A stretch of DNA of 64,000 bases from Methanoculleus marisnigri JR1. Lineage in GTDB: Archaea; Halobacteriota; Methanomicrobia; Methanomicrobiales; Methanoculleaceae. The stretch's first letter is position 1. Each line of letters starts with the position of its first letter. The stretch lies in contig NC_009051.1 of assembly GCF_000015825.1 (NCBI RefSeq), positions 1,172,695 to 1,236,694 of the forward strand, given 5' to 3'. The translations under genes were made by a program, and so were the position numbers. The notes below the pieces were generated by a model. The model made no database searches, had not been told where the DNA came from, and saw only the letters and a list, made by a program, of their open reading frames with translations. Shown piece after piece: positions 34,993-43,772 of the stretch.

Positions 34993-35342
34993 GGGACGGG
35001 ATCGACCGGCTCCTCGACATCCTGGAAGCAATCGAGGGGATTGAGCGGTATACGGTCCGGGGCAGAGATGCTTTTTTGCAAGATGAACTGGTGCAGGTCT
35101 GGATGGTGCATCACCTCCAGATCATCGGGGAAGCAGCCTCACGTCTCCCCTCGAACCTGCGAAACACTTCTCCCGGGGTTCCCTGGAAACAGGTAATCGG
35201 TCTTCGAAATATCCTGGTTCACGCATACTTCCGCGTGGACCCTGAGGAGGTCTGGGCGGTCGTGGACCACGATATCCCCGCACTCAGGGCGGAAGTCGTG
35301 GCGCTCCTCTCTTTGCTCGGCGGCACAGGAGGCGCCGGGTAG
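34989..35342 (+). CDS. HEPN-domain toxin (DUF86 / HepT-like)
   Basis: 117 residues, all helical. The HEPN ribonuclease motif R-x4-H is present in RNILVHAYF (about residues 74-82), preceded by GEAASRLPSNLR and VPWKQVIGLRN. Partner of the MNT protein above, with overlapping start and stop codons, so the pair is co-translated. Probably an RNase toxin neutralised by AMPylation. The C-terminal Gly-rich tail (GGTGGAG) is longer than usual. Confidence 0.93.
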   Translation: MRDGIDRLLDILEAIEGIERYTVRGRDAFLQDELVQVWMVHHLQIIGEAASRLPSNLRNTSPGVPWKQVIGLRNILVHAYFRVDPEEVWAVVDHDIPALRAEVVALLSLLGGTGGAG

Positions 35343-35406
35343 AACGCCGCCTCTCCTCCGATATCCGTTGACAACGGAGGGGAACAGCCCCTTCCCGTCC
35401 CCCCCT

Positions 35407-36654
35407 TCACGTGCCTTCGGGGTTGACGACCCTCCCCATGAAGAGGATCGCGCCTGAATCCTTCTCAGTGATGAGGAAGATAAACGGGTGGTCCGCACGG
35501 AAGACGGGTGCCACACCTCCCCCCACCATAACGCCGGTCGCCGCCGCGGCCTCGGTGCCCTCCTCGTTCACGTCGATGAATGCCTTATGGAAGACCCCGG
35601 TGACGAAGAGGTCTCTCGTGCCGTCCATCCCCGAGAGGTCGGCGTCGTCGGTAAACGCCGTCGGCATCCCCATCGCCGCAAGCACCCCCGGAAGAGGATA
35701 CCCCGTCTCCAGCGTGAACTTCGGGAAGAAGACCCTGACGTTCTGCGAGACCAGGGACTCCCGCAGGCCGGCAAGCCTCTCCGCGTCCAGGGCCTCTTCC
35801 GCAGCCGTCAGGTTGTCTTCTTTGGGGAGAAGGACGAGCATCGCGAGTTCGGTTTCGTTCCCGTGCGCGTACGGCATCTCGAGCACCTGGAGGGCCTCGG
35901 TCTCCGCGTACGGATAGACGGCATTCCCGTGCATCATCGGGACAGTCACCGTCGCGTTCGGTCCAACCCGGAACTCCTCATCCGTTGTCTCGTTCACGTC
36001 GAACTGTTCGACCCAGGTGCCTTTGAAGTAGATCGCGTTCGTGATCACGAGCCGGGTGAGGTCGTCGATCGAGCCGGGCGGCAGGAGGTCGCGGATCTTC
36101 TCTTCGGTCTCTCCCTCCACCCACCGGTTGATCGTCTCCCGCGACCCCCCGGGGTCATTGATGAAGTCAAGGTTCGTGACGTTCGCCCCGTACCAGCGGG
36201 TGGCCGTGTCGATGTACTCCGGGAGGAACGGGTAGGTTTCCTCCGCCCAGAGGGCGTTTGCGGTGCGGAGGGTGTAGTTGCCGCTTCCGCTATTCAGGGC
36301 GGCATTGAGGTCGGCAAACCCCTCCCGCCGGAGGGTCTCGTTTGTTGGGAGGTGCAGCACCGATTCGATCTCGTCGGCGGTCGTGCCTCTGGCGCCCTCG
36401 CAGGTGATCGCGAGGGCCGAGGTGATGCTGTAGGGCGAGAAGAAGAGGTTGTCTCTCGCATGCGCCGGTTCGGCCGCGAGGCGCCGGTAGAGGTCGAACG
36501 CAAACCGGTTGTTCCCGGCCGCCACACTATCGTCGGCTACGGATTCACCGGAGACTGAAGTCGTGCTCAGAGGTACGGTCCCGCAGACAGCCAGTCCTGC
36601 AACAATGAGCGCCAGAACCAGGATGCCTATTCCGGAGATCAATAGTCTTTTCAT
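35407..36654 (-). CDS. Secreted serpin (serine protease inhibitor)
   Basis: 415 residues, full serpin length. The ATG at 36654 gives a signal peptide or membrane helix (LLISGIGILVLALIVAGLAV) ending at a Cys, which could be a lipid anchor. Serpin features: NLFFSPYSITSALAI near 92, ARGTTADEI, YFKGTWVEQFD near 240, the PKFTLE strand, and the reactive-centre hinge NEEGTEAAAATGVMVGGG with the small-residue pattern needed for loop insertion, so it should be inhibitory. The loop appears about two residues shorter than in alpha-1-antitrypsin and is Gly-rich at P1-P3. Upstream lies an HTH membrane regulator. Confidence 0.93.
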   Translation of the reverse strand: MKRLLISGIGILVLALIVAGLAVCGTVPLSTTSVSGESVADDSVAAGNNRFAFDLYRRLAAEPAHARDNLFFSPYSITSALAITCEGARGTTADEIESVLHLPTNETLRREGFADLNAALNSGSGNYTLRTANALWAEETYPFLPEYIDTATRWYGANVTNLDFINDPGGSRETINRWVEGETEEKIRDLLPPGSIDDLTRLVITNAIYFKGTWVEQFDVNETTDEEFRVGPNATVTVPMMHGNAVYPYAETEALQVLEMPYAHGNETELAMLVLLPKEDNLTAAEEALDAERLAGLRESLVSQNVRVFFPKFTLETGYPLPGVLAAMGMPTAFTDDADLSGMDGTRDLFVTGVFHKAFIDVNEEGTEAAAATGVMVGGGVAPVFRADHPFIFLITEKDSGAILFMGRVVNPEGT

Positions 36655-36803
36655 CGCTCTCTCCCGTGGATGGCTTCGAGGTGGCCGGTGATCCGCGAAC
36701 CGGGTAGCTTCCGGACATCCACACGGAGTCTTTCTGCAGGAAGACGATAATACCGGCGAAAACGTTCGATCCCGGTCGAACGGGTTCAAAAATTATATGT
36801 CGG

Positions 36804-37352
36804 TCACGTAACTTCCTCACTCGCAGGATCGGGGAACTGCGTCGCCGCACATGTGTTCCGCCACCGGACACAGGCATACGTCACGAGGAAAAACCCGATC
36901 ACCATGAGCGCGATCCCGGCAACGAGCAGTTCCACGGGAGCCCCCTCCGGGACCGGGATGCCTCCCCCTCCCGCAAGCGGGGGCACCGGCTCCTCCCGGA
37001 CCGGCGCGGTCAGGAAGGCCGCGAGGGCACAGACCCCTCCGGCGAGGCTTGCCAGTCCCGCAGCCAGGAGGATCCTGATCCGGGCACCGCCGTGCGGCTG
37101 CAGGAGGGCGCGCCCCTCCGGCGTGAGCGCGTAGTACACCCAGGCATGCCCGTCGTCCCCGGCGGCGACAAAACCGGCGTCGGCCAACCTCTGCAGGTGG
37201 TGGTGAACCGTGGATTTTGCCAGGTTGAGGTTATCCGCGAGTTCCGTGATCGTCATCCTGCGTGTGGTTAAAGTCTTTAAAATATCAAGCCGGGTTTCGG
37301 ATGCGAGAACCTCGAACGTATCCTTCGTCAGGATGATATCGGCCGGCTCCAT
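36804..37352 (-). CDS. ArsR-type winged-helix regulator with C-terminal membrane helices
   Basis: 182 residues. The N-terminal DNA-binding wHTH (about 10-80: ASETRLDILKTLTTRRMTIT, NLAKSTVHHHLQRLADAGFV) is followed by two membrane helices (ILLAAGLASLAGGVCALAAF near 97; LLVAGIALMVIGFFLVTYA near 145) separated by a Pro/Gly-rich outside loop. A membrane-anchored regulator can sense an envelope signal. It is 150 bases before the serpin gene on the same strand and may control it. Confidence 0.85.
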   Translation of the reverse strand: MEPADIILTKDTFEVLASETRLDILKTLTTRRMTITELADNLNLAKSTVHHHLQRLADAGFVAAGDDGHAWVYYALTPEGRALLQPHGGARIRILLAAGLASLAGGVCALAAFLTAPVREEPVPPLAGGGGIPVPEGAPVELLVAGIALMVIGFFLVTYACVRWRNTCAATQFPDPASEEVT

Positions 37353-37480
37353 AGGGGAGTAGTTCGGAAAGACGGGATATAACTATTCCGTTATCCCCAC
37401 ATCGCAAAAAAGAAGCCTCCTCATGCGGCCGGGTCGAGTGAGAGCAGGGAACGGCCCGTGCGTCCCCTCACAGACGTGAC

Positions 37481-38197
37481 TTAACTCTCCGGTTTCTTCC
37501 CCGCCGCGCAGACGTTATACGCCAGGTACGGCAGTTTCTCCTCGACGATCGGCTCCACCTTCCGTGCGAGGTTGAAGACCGGATCGGCGAGGTTCAGGTG
37601 CGCAAACGAGCACCGGCCGACCGAGACGTCCGTAAACCCGGCCTCGCGGAAGAGCCCCGCGATCTCGGAGTTGGTGTAGTAGTGCTCGTCGAAGTGCCCG
37701 ACGCCCACCTTCTTCAGGCCCACCTTCTCCCCCACCTGGTAGGCGATAGGGACGATGCTCGTGAAGACCGTCCTTGATAAGGTGCAGACGGCGATTCTGC
37801 CGCCGGGTTTCAAGACCCGGTAGCACTCCCGGAGCATCCCCTCCGGGTCGGGAACGTAACTGAAGGCGAGCAGGCTCGCGAGGGCGTCGAAAGTGCCGTC
37901 CTTGAACGGTAGGACGTCTGCCGTACCGACGCAGAACCCGCTCTCCGGGCACCGCTGCCGCCCGTGCCGAACCATCCCCGGGCTGATGTCGAGCCCGAAG
38001 GCCCGGCCGCCTTCCGCGACGTAGCGCTGCACGAAGAGCCCGGTTCCGCACCCGATGTCGAGGAGGAACCCCCCCTTCGGGAGTTCGCTCATCACGTGTT
38101 CGGAGATGTGCCCGTGGTAATACTTCCCGCGGCTACCGTCGTAGCGCTCGTCGTAGATATCCGCGACCTCGTCATAATGTTGCTGTACTTTCTTCAC
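37481..38197 (-). CDS. Class I SAM-dependent methyltransferase
   Basis: 238 residues. Motif I LLDIGCGTGLFVQRY near 46, followed by the acidic GLDISPGM (motif II) near 69, GTADVLPFKDGTFDALAS (motif III/IV) near 92 and VLKPGGRIAVCTL near 129. Resembles the UbiE/Coq5-like or DREV group; the substrate is unknown. The start overlaps the stop region of the RFC-like gene by 26 bases, so it is the last gene of the long minus-strand operon. Confidence 0.9.
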   Translation of the reverse strand: MKKVQQHYDEVADIYDERYDGSRGKYYHGHISEHVMSELPKGGFLLDIGCGTGLFVQRYVAEGGRAFGLDISPGMVRHGRQRCPESGFCVGTADVLPFKDGTFDALASLLAFSYVPDPEGMLRECYRVLKPGGRIAVCTLSRTVFTSIVPIAYQVGEKVGLKKVGVGHFDEHYYTNSEIAGLFREAGFTDVSVGRCSFAHLNLADPVFNLARKVEPIVEEKLPYLAYNVCAAGKKPES

Positions 38198-39182
38198 TGA
38201 ACACCTCCCGGGCTATCCGGGCAAGTAGTGCATTGATCTGCACAAAATCGTTTGCGTTGTGGGAGAGCCGGAGATCCGCGTCGGCGAGCGCGACGGCAAG
38301 GGCCGGGTGGTTGTACTCGCGCCGGGCCACCTGCCGGAGTTCGCCGACGACCTCCCGCGCCGAGAGTCCGTACTCGATCATCAGCGACTCGGCGATCCGG
38401 CGGGCGGCGTCGAAGTTGCCGTCCCGGAGGGCGACGAACGCCGACGTAGCGACGTTTGTGGTCTCGGAGCGCGAGATCTCCGCAAGATCGAACTCCTGCT
38501 CCGCTCTTGCGGCGATCTGCAGGTACATGATCGCACGCCGCAGGTCTCCCTGCGCGGCATACACGATCAGGTCGATGTCGTCGGCCGGAACCGCCGCCCC
38601 TTCCGCGGCCAGGATCTCCTCGAGCCGGGTCAGGACGAGACTGCTCTCGACCGGGGCGAAGAAGAGCGGCAGGCAGCGCGACGCGATGGCAGGGATGATC
38701 GCCGAGGGGCGGACGGTGACGAAGATGAACCGGCAGGTGGCGCTGTAGCGCTCCATCGTCCGGCGCAGGGCCTGCTGCGCCTCGAACGTCAGGCCGTGCG
38801 CGTCCTCGAAGACCATCAGCTTGAAGTCGGCGTCGAGCGGGCGCATCGAGGCGTACCACTTCACGATCTGCTTGAAGTTGACGATCAGGCTCCGGTCTTT
38901 GCGGTAGATCATGCTGAACCGCTCGTCCGTCTCGAGCGCGCTCCTTCCCCTCCCGAGAAGGTCGGTCGCGCTGAAGACGGTCGTGTTCGCCTTCCAGTTC
39001 TCACCGTAGAGCCTTTTTGCCAGGCACTCGACGGCCGCGGTCTTCCCGGTGCCGTGCGGGCCGGAGATAAGCATGTGGGGCACGCTGCCGGAGTCCGAAA
39101 ACGCCGTTAAATGGCGAACGACCTCGTCCTGTCCGATGATATCATCGCACCGCCTCGGGCGGTAGACCTCACTCCAGAGCAT
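38172..39182 (-). CDS. RFC small-subunit paralog, AAA+ clamp-loader ATPase
   Basis: 336 residues. Walker A GPHGTGKTAA at about 44-53, then an atypical Walker B, LMVFEDAHGL, where RFC proteins have DEA(D), a sensor-1 like FIFVTVRPS and the SRC arginine motif ASRCLPLFF. A C-terminal collar domain follows (ATSAFVALRDGNFDAARRI). A second, canonical rfcS is at 51348-52322. The start overlaps the 4-phosphopantoate-beta-alanine ligase gene by 14 bases. It could be an alternative clamp-loader subunit or a regulatory one. Confidence 0.85.
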   Translation of the reverse strand: MLWSEVYRPRRCDDIIGQDEVVRHLTAFSDSGSVPHMLISGPHGTGKTAAVECLAKRLYGENWKANTTVFSATDLLGRGRSALETDERFSMIYRKDRSLIVNFKQIVKWYASMRPLDADFKLMVFEDAHGLTFEAQQALRRTMERYSATCRFIFVTVRPSAIIPAIASRCLPLFFAPVESSLVLTRLEEILAAEGAAVPADDIDLIVYAAQGDLRRAIMYLQIAARAEQEFDLAEISRSETTNVATSAFVALRDGNFDAARRIAESLMIEYGLSAREVVGELRQVARREYNHPALAVALADADLRLSHNANDFVQINALLARIAREVFSEESTATL

Positions 39183-39900
39183 GGGCCAGTCTCTCTCTCA
39201 TCTCATCTATTGCCGCCCGGAGGAGATAGGTATTGTCAAGCGACGCTATCAGGCGTTCACCCTCGCCGGGCTCGAGGGAGGCACACGCCGCGGCGATGGC
39301 CGGAATGGCGCGCGTCACCTCGTCGACGATCGTGAGGCTCGCCGTGCGGGCTGTCCGGGAGAGCGGGTTTAGGTCGACGGTGATGACCGCTTTGCCCATC
39401 TCGCGGAGCGCGGCGCACCGGTCCCCGTCCTCGAGCGGCACGAGCACCACGTCGGCGTCCCCAATCCCCTCCGGCAGCGAGAGCGCCCGGTCGTGGGAGA
39501 GCGGGACGATCCGCTCCGGCGTTCCCGTAAGAACCCTGACCCCGTGCTCCGTAAGAAGCCGGGTGATCCGCTCGATCCGCTCCTGTGTCCGGTGGAAGAG
39601 GTTCACCTCGACGTCGGCGCCGCTCGCCCGCTGGAGCGCCGCGATCTCCGCCGCCGCAAGCGCCGCCGTGTTGCCGTTCACCGATATCACCGCGTGCCGT
39701 GCGGCGAGAAGCATCGCGGCGGCCGTCCGCTCGGCGAGGGCGGCGCTTTCGGTCGTCTTCTCGCCGAGCAGGTAATCGAACGCCTCCCCGCGCCCGTGGG
39801 CGGCGAGCCCTTCCGGTGCGACGATACCCTCGCGGGCGCACCGGGCCAGCTGTTCGCGGGCGACAAGGGATCGGTAGCGTGGATGGTCTTTTGGAATCAT
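39169..39900 (-). CDS. 4-phosphopantoate-beta-alanine ligase (archaeal phosphopantothenate synthetase)
   Basis: 243 residues, the archaeal COG1701 enzyme. Features seen: HPRYRSLVAREQLARCAREG at the start, AFDYLLGEKTTESA, the nucleotide-binding VISVNGNTAALAA (about 72-84), NLFHRTQERIERI, and the terminal GEGERLIASLDNTYLLRAAI. It joins phosphopantoate with beta-alanine, replacing the bacterial PanC order. The ATG at 39900 overlaps the pantoate kinase stop (ATGA). The frame runs much further upstream but that is a shadow of the kinase gene. Confidence 0.93.
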   Translation of the reverse strand: MIPKDHPRYRSLVAREQLARCAREGIVAPEGLAAHGRGEAFDYLLGEKTTESAALAERTAAAMLLAARHAVISVNGNTAALAAAEIAALQRASGADVEVNLFHRTQERIERITRLLTEHGVRVLTGTPERIVPLSHDRALSLPEGIGDADVVLVPLEDGDRCAALREMGKAVITVDLNPLSRTARTASLTIVDEVTRAIPAIAAACASLEPGEGERLIASLDNTYLLRAAIDEMRERLAHALE

Positions 39901-40739
39901 GGTTTCACCTCGATCAGGTATGCGCCGCGGCGGGCGACGCGGAGACGGTAGACCTCCCCGAACAAAGAGAGCACCTGCTCCGCCCCATCTCCTGCGGCAA
40001 AGACGCCGTTTCCAAGCATCGTCATGCTCGCCGGGACCCTCTCGGCGTCGCAGGCAACGAGCACCTGCCGCACCTCCGGTGCGATGAGCCCGCTCTTCTC
40101 GGCGAACCCCCGCGAGAGGAGGCAGAAGTCGGGGAGGTCGCGGGGGCAGCGGTCCGGGAACGCGGCGGCTATCCGTGCCATCGCCGCCGGGGACGAGAGA
40201 ACCGAGGCGGTCGGGAGCGCCCCGAGGCTCACGGCGTAGAGCGGCTCTTGTGGGTAGATGCGGGTGATATCCCCGTGGATACCCGCCCCCGTCCGGCAGA
40301 CGATCCCGCCGGACATACTCGCGGCGACGTCCCCGAGCCCGGTGCGGTGGAGGACCTCGGCCTCGTGCGCCCGTGCGGCCACCTCGTCCGGGGAGAGACC
40401 AAGCTCGAAGAGGCGGTTTATGGCCGTGAGCGTCGCAAGCAGTGCCGCCGCCGAGAGGCCGAACCCGGCGCCGATGGGGAGCCGGCACTCCGTCGTGACG
40501 CGGGCGGTGATTCCCAGCCGTTCGAGGGCGTACTCGACCGGCGGCGACCCGGCGCTCGCGTGGCCCTGCCGGACCACCCGGACGCCTGTCTCGCGGGCCT
40601 CCTCTACCGTCGAGCGCACCCCTTCACTGATGACCACGCCGGCCCCGACGCTCCCGGTATCTTCCGGCCCGATTCCTTCGACGCGCCGGAAGTAGCCGGA
40701 GATGTGTCCGGGGGAGAAGGCTACAGCAGTTCTGACCAT
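39897..40739 (-). CDS. Pantoate kinase (archaeal GHMP-type)
   Basis: 280 residues of the GHMP kinase fold. N-terminal AFSPGHISGYFRRVEG, the ATP loop CRLPIGAGFGLSAAALLATL (about 83-102) and a third motif region further on. With the ligase downstream it converts pantoate to phosphopantothenate, the archaeal pathway. Its start overlaps the coaBC stop by 19 bases and its own stop overlaps the ligase gene, so it is translationally coupled both ways. Confidence 0.93.
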   Translation of the reverse strand: MVRTAVAFSPGHISGYFRRVEGIGPEDTGSVGAGVVISEGVRSTVEEARETGVRVVRQGHASAGSPPVEYALERLGITARVTTECRLPIGAGFGLSAAALLATLTAINRLFELGLSPDEVAARAHEAEVLHRTGLGDVAASMSGGIVCRTGAGIHGDITRIYPQEPLYAVSLGALPTASVLSSPAAMARIAAAFPDRCPRDLPDFCLLSRGFAEKSGLIAPEVRQVLVACDAERVPASMTMLGNGVFAAGDGAEQVLSLFGEVYRLRVARRGAYLIEVKP

Positions 40740-41851
40740 ATCGCCCTGGCGACCTCCTCTTTGCTCCCGGAGACGTCGCGCGTCCCGCCGGCGGTCATGA
40801 TCCGGAACGATCCTTCGGCCGCGCCCATCGTCGGGGGAGCGTTCACGACGACAACGCTTGCGCCCTCTTCAAGCATCGCTCGCGCCCGCTCCTCCTCGTC
40901 CCAGCCCAGTTTGAACGCTACCGTCACGGGACTGCATGCCGCCGCCACCGCGCCGATCACCTTCGGGAGGGGTTCGAGCCGGACGGTCAGCGGCGAACCG
41001 CTCGGGATCTTCCCCTCGTGCCGTTCGGGGGCAAAGTCCGATATCGCGGCCGCGCTGACGTAGATGTCGACCCCGGCGTCGCGGCAGACCGAGAGAACCG
41101 CATCCTGCATCCCGGCCGCGGTCGTCGCACGGACGTTTCGGACGCAGGGGAACGATCCCGCGTGCACCACCGTCACGTCCGCCCCGAGCCGGAAGGCCTC
41201 GAGCGCGATCTCTCTCCCCATCCGCCCGGTCGACCGGGTGGTGAGAACCCGGACGTCGTCGAGGGGCTCCGCGCACGCCCCGCTCGTGATCAGCACCCGT
41301 TTCCCCGCGAGCGGCCGGCCCGAGACCGCACGCTCCGCGTGGAGGACGATCGTATCGGTATCGGCGATCTTCGCCTTCTCCTCCTCGATCCGGGGGTCGA
41401 TGACGTCGATGCCCCAGGAGCGGAGCCGTCCGAGGTTCTCCGCGACCCCCGGGTGGCGGTACATGCTCTCGTGCATCGCCGGGACGACCACCACCGGCAT
41501 CCCCCGGCCGAGCGCCGTCGTCGCGAAGGTCGTGACCGTTGTATCGTCGATCCCGCAGGCGATCTTACCGATAGTATTCGCCGTAGCGGGCGCGACGAGC
41601 AGGAGGTCGGCCTCCCCGCCCTCCCCGCAGTAGAGGACGTGCTCCACCAGGCCGGTGATCCGGCTGATCGCCGGCCGCCCCGTCGCGTAGGTCAGGGCGT
41701 CGGGGTGGACGATCCCGGCTGCTGCCGCAGTCATCACCGCCTGCACCGTCGCGCCCCTGCGACGCAGGGCGTGCGCGAGTTTCACCGTCTCGACGGCTGC
41801 GATGCTCCCCGTCACGGCAAGCACCACCGTCTTTCCCGAAAGCGTCTTCAC
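40721..41851 (-). CDS. coaBC: Bifunctional phosphopantothenoylcysteine decarboxylase / phosphopantothenate-cysteine ligase
   Basis: 376 residues. The CoaC half (about 1-170) is a flavin decarboxylase with VVLAVTGSIAAVETVKLAHA, the LLVAPATANTIGKIACGIDD flavin motif and MHESMYRHP. The CoaB half (about 185-376) has VLITSGACAEPLDDVRVLTT, SAAAISDFAPE and KLGWDEEE. It makes phosphopantothenoylcysteine and decarboxylates it to phosphopantetheine. I use the GTG at 41851, which overlaps the taw2 stop (GTGA), rather than an upstream ATG at 41881, since it gives the usual MKTLxGK-type N-terminus. Confidence 0.95.
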   Translation of the reverse strand: MKTLSGKTVVLAVTGSIAAVETVKLAHALRRRGATVQAVMTAAAAGIVHPDALTYATGRPAISRITGLVEHVLYCGEGGEADLLLVAPATANTIGKIACGIDDTTVTTFATTALGRGMPVVVVPAMHESMYRHPGVAENLGRLRSWGIDVIDPRIEEEKAKIADTDTIVLHAERAVSGRPLAGKRVLITSGACAEPLDDVRVLTTRSTGRMGREIALEAFRLGADVTVVHAGSFPCVRNVRATTAAGMQDAVLSVCRDAGVDIYVSAAAISDFAPERHEGKIPSGSPLTVRLEPLPKVIGAVAAACSPVTVAFKLGWDEEERARAMLEEGASVVVVNAPPTMGAAEGSFRIMTAGGTRDVSGSKEEVARAIWSELL

Positions 41852-42717
41852 GATATCGTCACATCCTGCACCATATGCCACGCGTGCGGGCCGTACTTCT
41901 TCACCCGGCGGGAGGCTACCGCCGCCGAAAACCCGGCGCCCGCAACCTCTTTTTGGATCGTCTCGTTCACGTCCCCGATGCTGTGGACGTGGAGCACGCT
42001 CCCCTCCCGGACGTGGGCGAGGGCGTCGGCGAGCATCGATGGTGCGTCGAAGTGGCCCATCAGGACCCGGTCGTAGACCCCGGCAAGGAGGTCACGGCAG
42101 TCCCCCAACTCTGCCGTGACCCGATCTGCAACGTGGTTTGCCATAATGTTACGTTGCAGGTATTCAAAGGCTATTGGGTTGATCTCCATCGCGTGGACCC
42201 GTGCACCGCTCATGGCCGCCGGTATGGTGAAGTAGCCGATCCCGGCGAACATATCGGCGACCCGTTCGCCGGGCCGGACGAGGGCGGCGATCCTCGCCTT
42301 CTCGTTGCGGTTGCCCTGCGAAAACATCACCCTCGTCGGGTCGAGGATGAAGGTGTAGCCCTGCTCGCGGTGCCGCACCTCGCCTGCGGTGCCGTAGAGA
42401 ACCTCAATGTCCGGGATGCGCATCGCGTCGATAAACCCCTTCACCCGGACAACGCCCCGGGGACGGCAGTGCTCCACGATTGCGGCAAGTTCCTCATCCG
42501 TCGGCGCGTCGCCGTGGACGACCGCGACGTCGCCGAGGAGGTGGTAGCCGCGGCCGCGGTAGGTCTCCCGCTCGGGGAGGTCCGCGTCGGCAGAATAGCC
42601 CTCCCTGACCGGAACCCAGGCGATGCCGCCCTCGACGTACGGCCGTCGGGAGGGGTCCACCCACTCCTCGTCCGCGATATCGGCGAGGGCGGCCGCCGGC
42701 ACCTTCCGCGCATGCAT
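41848..42717 (-). CDS. taw2: tRNA wybutosine-synthesising aminocarboxypropyltransferase (Taw2-like)
   Basis: 289 residues. SAM-dependent fold with VADMFAGIGYFTIPAA (motif I, about 170) and MEINPIAFEYL. Two points favour Taw2 over the Trm5 methyltransferases: the motif at the substrate site reads DRVLMGHF instead of NLP(K), and the end reads HVHSIGD, then YGPHAWHMVQDV, like archaeal Taw2. It transfers the aminocarboxypropyl group to tRNA-Phe position 37. The ATG at 42717 gives MHARKVPA; a GTG at 42729, overlapping the nmd3 stop, is an alternative start. Confidence 0.88.
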   Translation of the reverse strand: MHARKVPAAALADIADEEWVDPSRRPYVEGGIAWVPVREGYSADADLPERETYRGRGYHLLGDVAVVHGDAPTDEELAAIVEHCRPRGVVRVKGFIDAMRIPDIEVLYGTAGEVRHREQGYTFILDPTRVMFSQGNRNEKARIAALVRPGERVADMFAGIGYFTIPAAMSGARVHAMEINPIAFEYLQRNIMANHVADRVTAELGDCRDLLAGVYDRVLMGHFDAPSMLADALAHVREGSVLHVHSIGDVNETIQKEVAGAGFSAAVASRRVKKYGPHAWHMVQDVTIS

Positions 42718-42725
42718 GGCAGAAC

Positions 42726-43769
42726 TCACCCGACGATGACCAGCCGGTCCTGCTCCTCGTCGCGGAGCACCCGGATCGGCTCCCCCTCTACCGGGAACGT
42801 CCACGAGACCATATTGAGTTCCCGCGTCCGGTAGGTCTTCGGGTCCATCAGCCCCACGACGCCCGGTTGCGTGAAGACGACGAGCGCGGACTCGGCCTCG
42901 CGGACGTTCCCGAGAAGGCGCTCGATCTCGCCCTCGGGAAGCGTCCGGGCAACGCCGGCCGTGAGATCGAAGACCCGGAGACGGTGCCCGTCGATATCGC
43001 GCACCTCGAAGTAGTTGCCATGAGAGACCACCACGTCGCCTTTCTGGTAGAACGGCAGCCGGAGAGAGTAGGTGATCCGGTAGAGTGCTTTTCCTTCCTT
43101 CTCGCCGACCAGCTTCGGGTGGGTCGTGAACCGCCCGCCGAGCGCCCCCGTGATCGTCCTCGCGATCTCCTGGCCGAGGTGCTGCGTCCCGACGGTGATA
43201 TCGACGCCGTCCTTCGTGTCATCGAGATCCGATATGAACGAGAAACGGTCGCCCGACTGCTGGAGCGACTCTTCGGCCTGCTGTGCAAGGTTCACGGCGA
43301 CCTCGCGCTCGTAGGCGTTGATCTTTCTATTGGTCGCCCGCACCTGGACGATCCCCTCGTAGTAGCCACCCGAGATGCGGCTGCACCGGTCACAGGACTC
43401 CCTCTGCCAGCGGATCTCGGTCTTGCAGGTCTCCCGGACAGGGACACCGTACAGGCTCGCCTCCACCTCGACGGTGCAGGCCGTCCTGTTCGACGCGATC
43501 TCTTCGGCGCGGACGGTGACCCGGACATCCTTCGCGTCCTCGTGGATGTTGACCGCCGATACCGCCAGCTCGGTGACGAGATCCTCTCGCGGCATCTGCA
43601 GGTCGGACCAGGTCTTGCCGCGCTTCTGCGACTCGCAGACCGGACAGTAGATGGTGGTCACGTACGGTTCGCAGGTCAGCAGCCGCACGTCCGCGGCCCG
43701 GCACTCCGGGCAGAGTCCCTCCTCGCTCGGCTTCCCGCAACGGGGGCAGATGCTCGTCTGGATGGTCAT
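42726..43769 (-). CDS. nmd3: NMD3-family ribosome-associated protein
   Basis: 347 residues, archaeal NMD3. N-terminal Cys-rich part: SICPRCGKPSEEGLCPEC then YCPVCESQ (zinc-binding ribbons). The middle domain (QRESCDRCSRISGGYYEGIV) has a further CxxC, then an OB/SH3-like C-terminal part (VVSHGNYFEVRDIDGHRLRV). In eukaryotes NMD3 exports 60S subunits; in archaea a role in 50S biogenesis or translation is assumed. The gene starts three bases after the DUF424 stop. Confidence 0.93.
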   Translation of the reverse strand: MTIQTSICPRCGKPSEEGLCPECRAADVRLLTCEPYVTTIYCPVCESQKRGKTWSDLQMPREDLVTELAVSAVNIHEDAKDVRVTVRAEEIASNRTACTVEVEASLYGVPVRETCKTEIRWQRESCDRCSRISGGYYEGIVQVRATNRKINAYEREVAVNLAQQAEESLQQSGDRFSFISDLDDTKDGVDITVGTQHLGQEIARTITGALGGRFTTHPKLVGEKEGKALYRITYSLRLPFYQKGDVVVSHGNYFEVRDIDGHRLRVFDLTAGVARTLPEGEIERLLGNVREAESALVVFTQPGVVGLMDPKTYRTRELNMVSWTFPVEGEPIRVLRDEEQDRLVIVG

Positions 43770-43772
43770 GGG

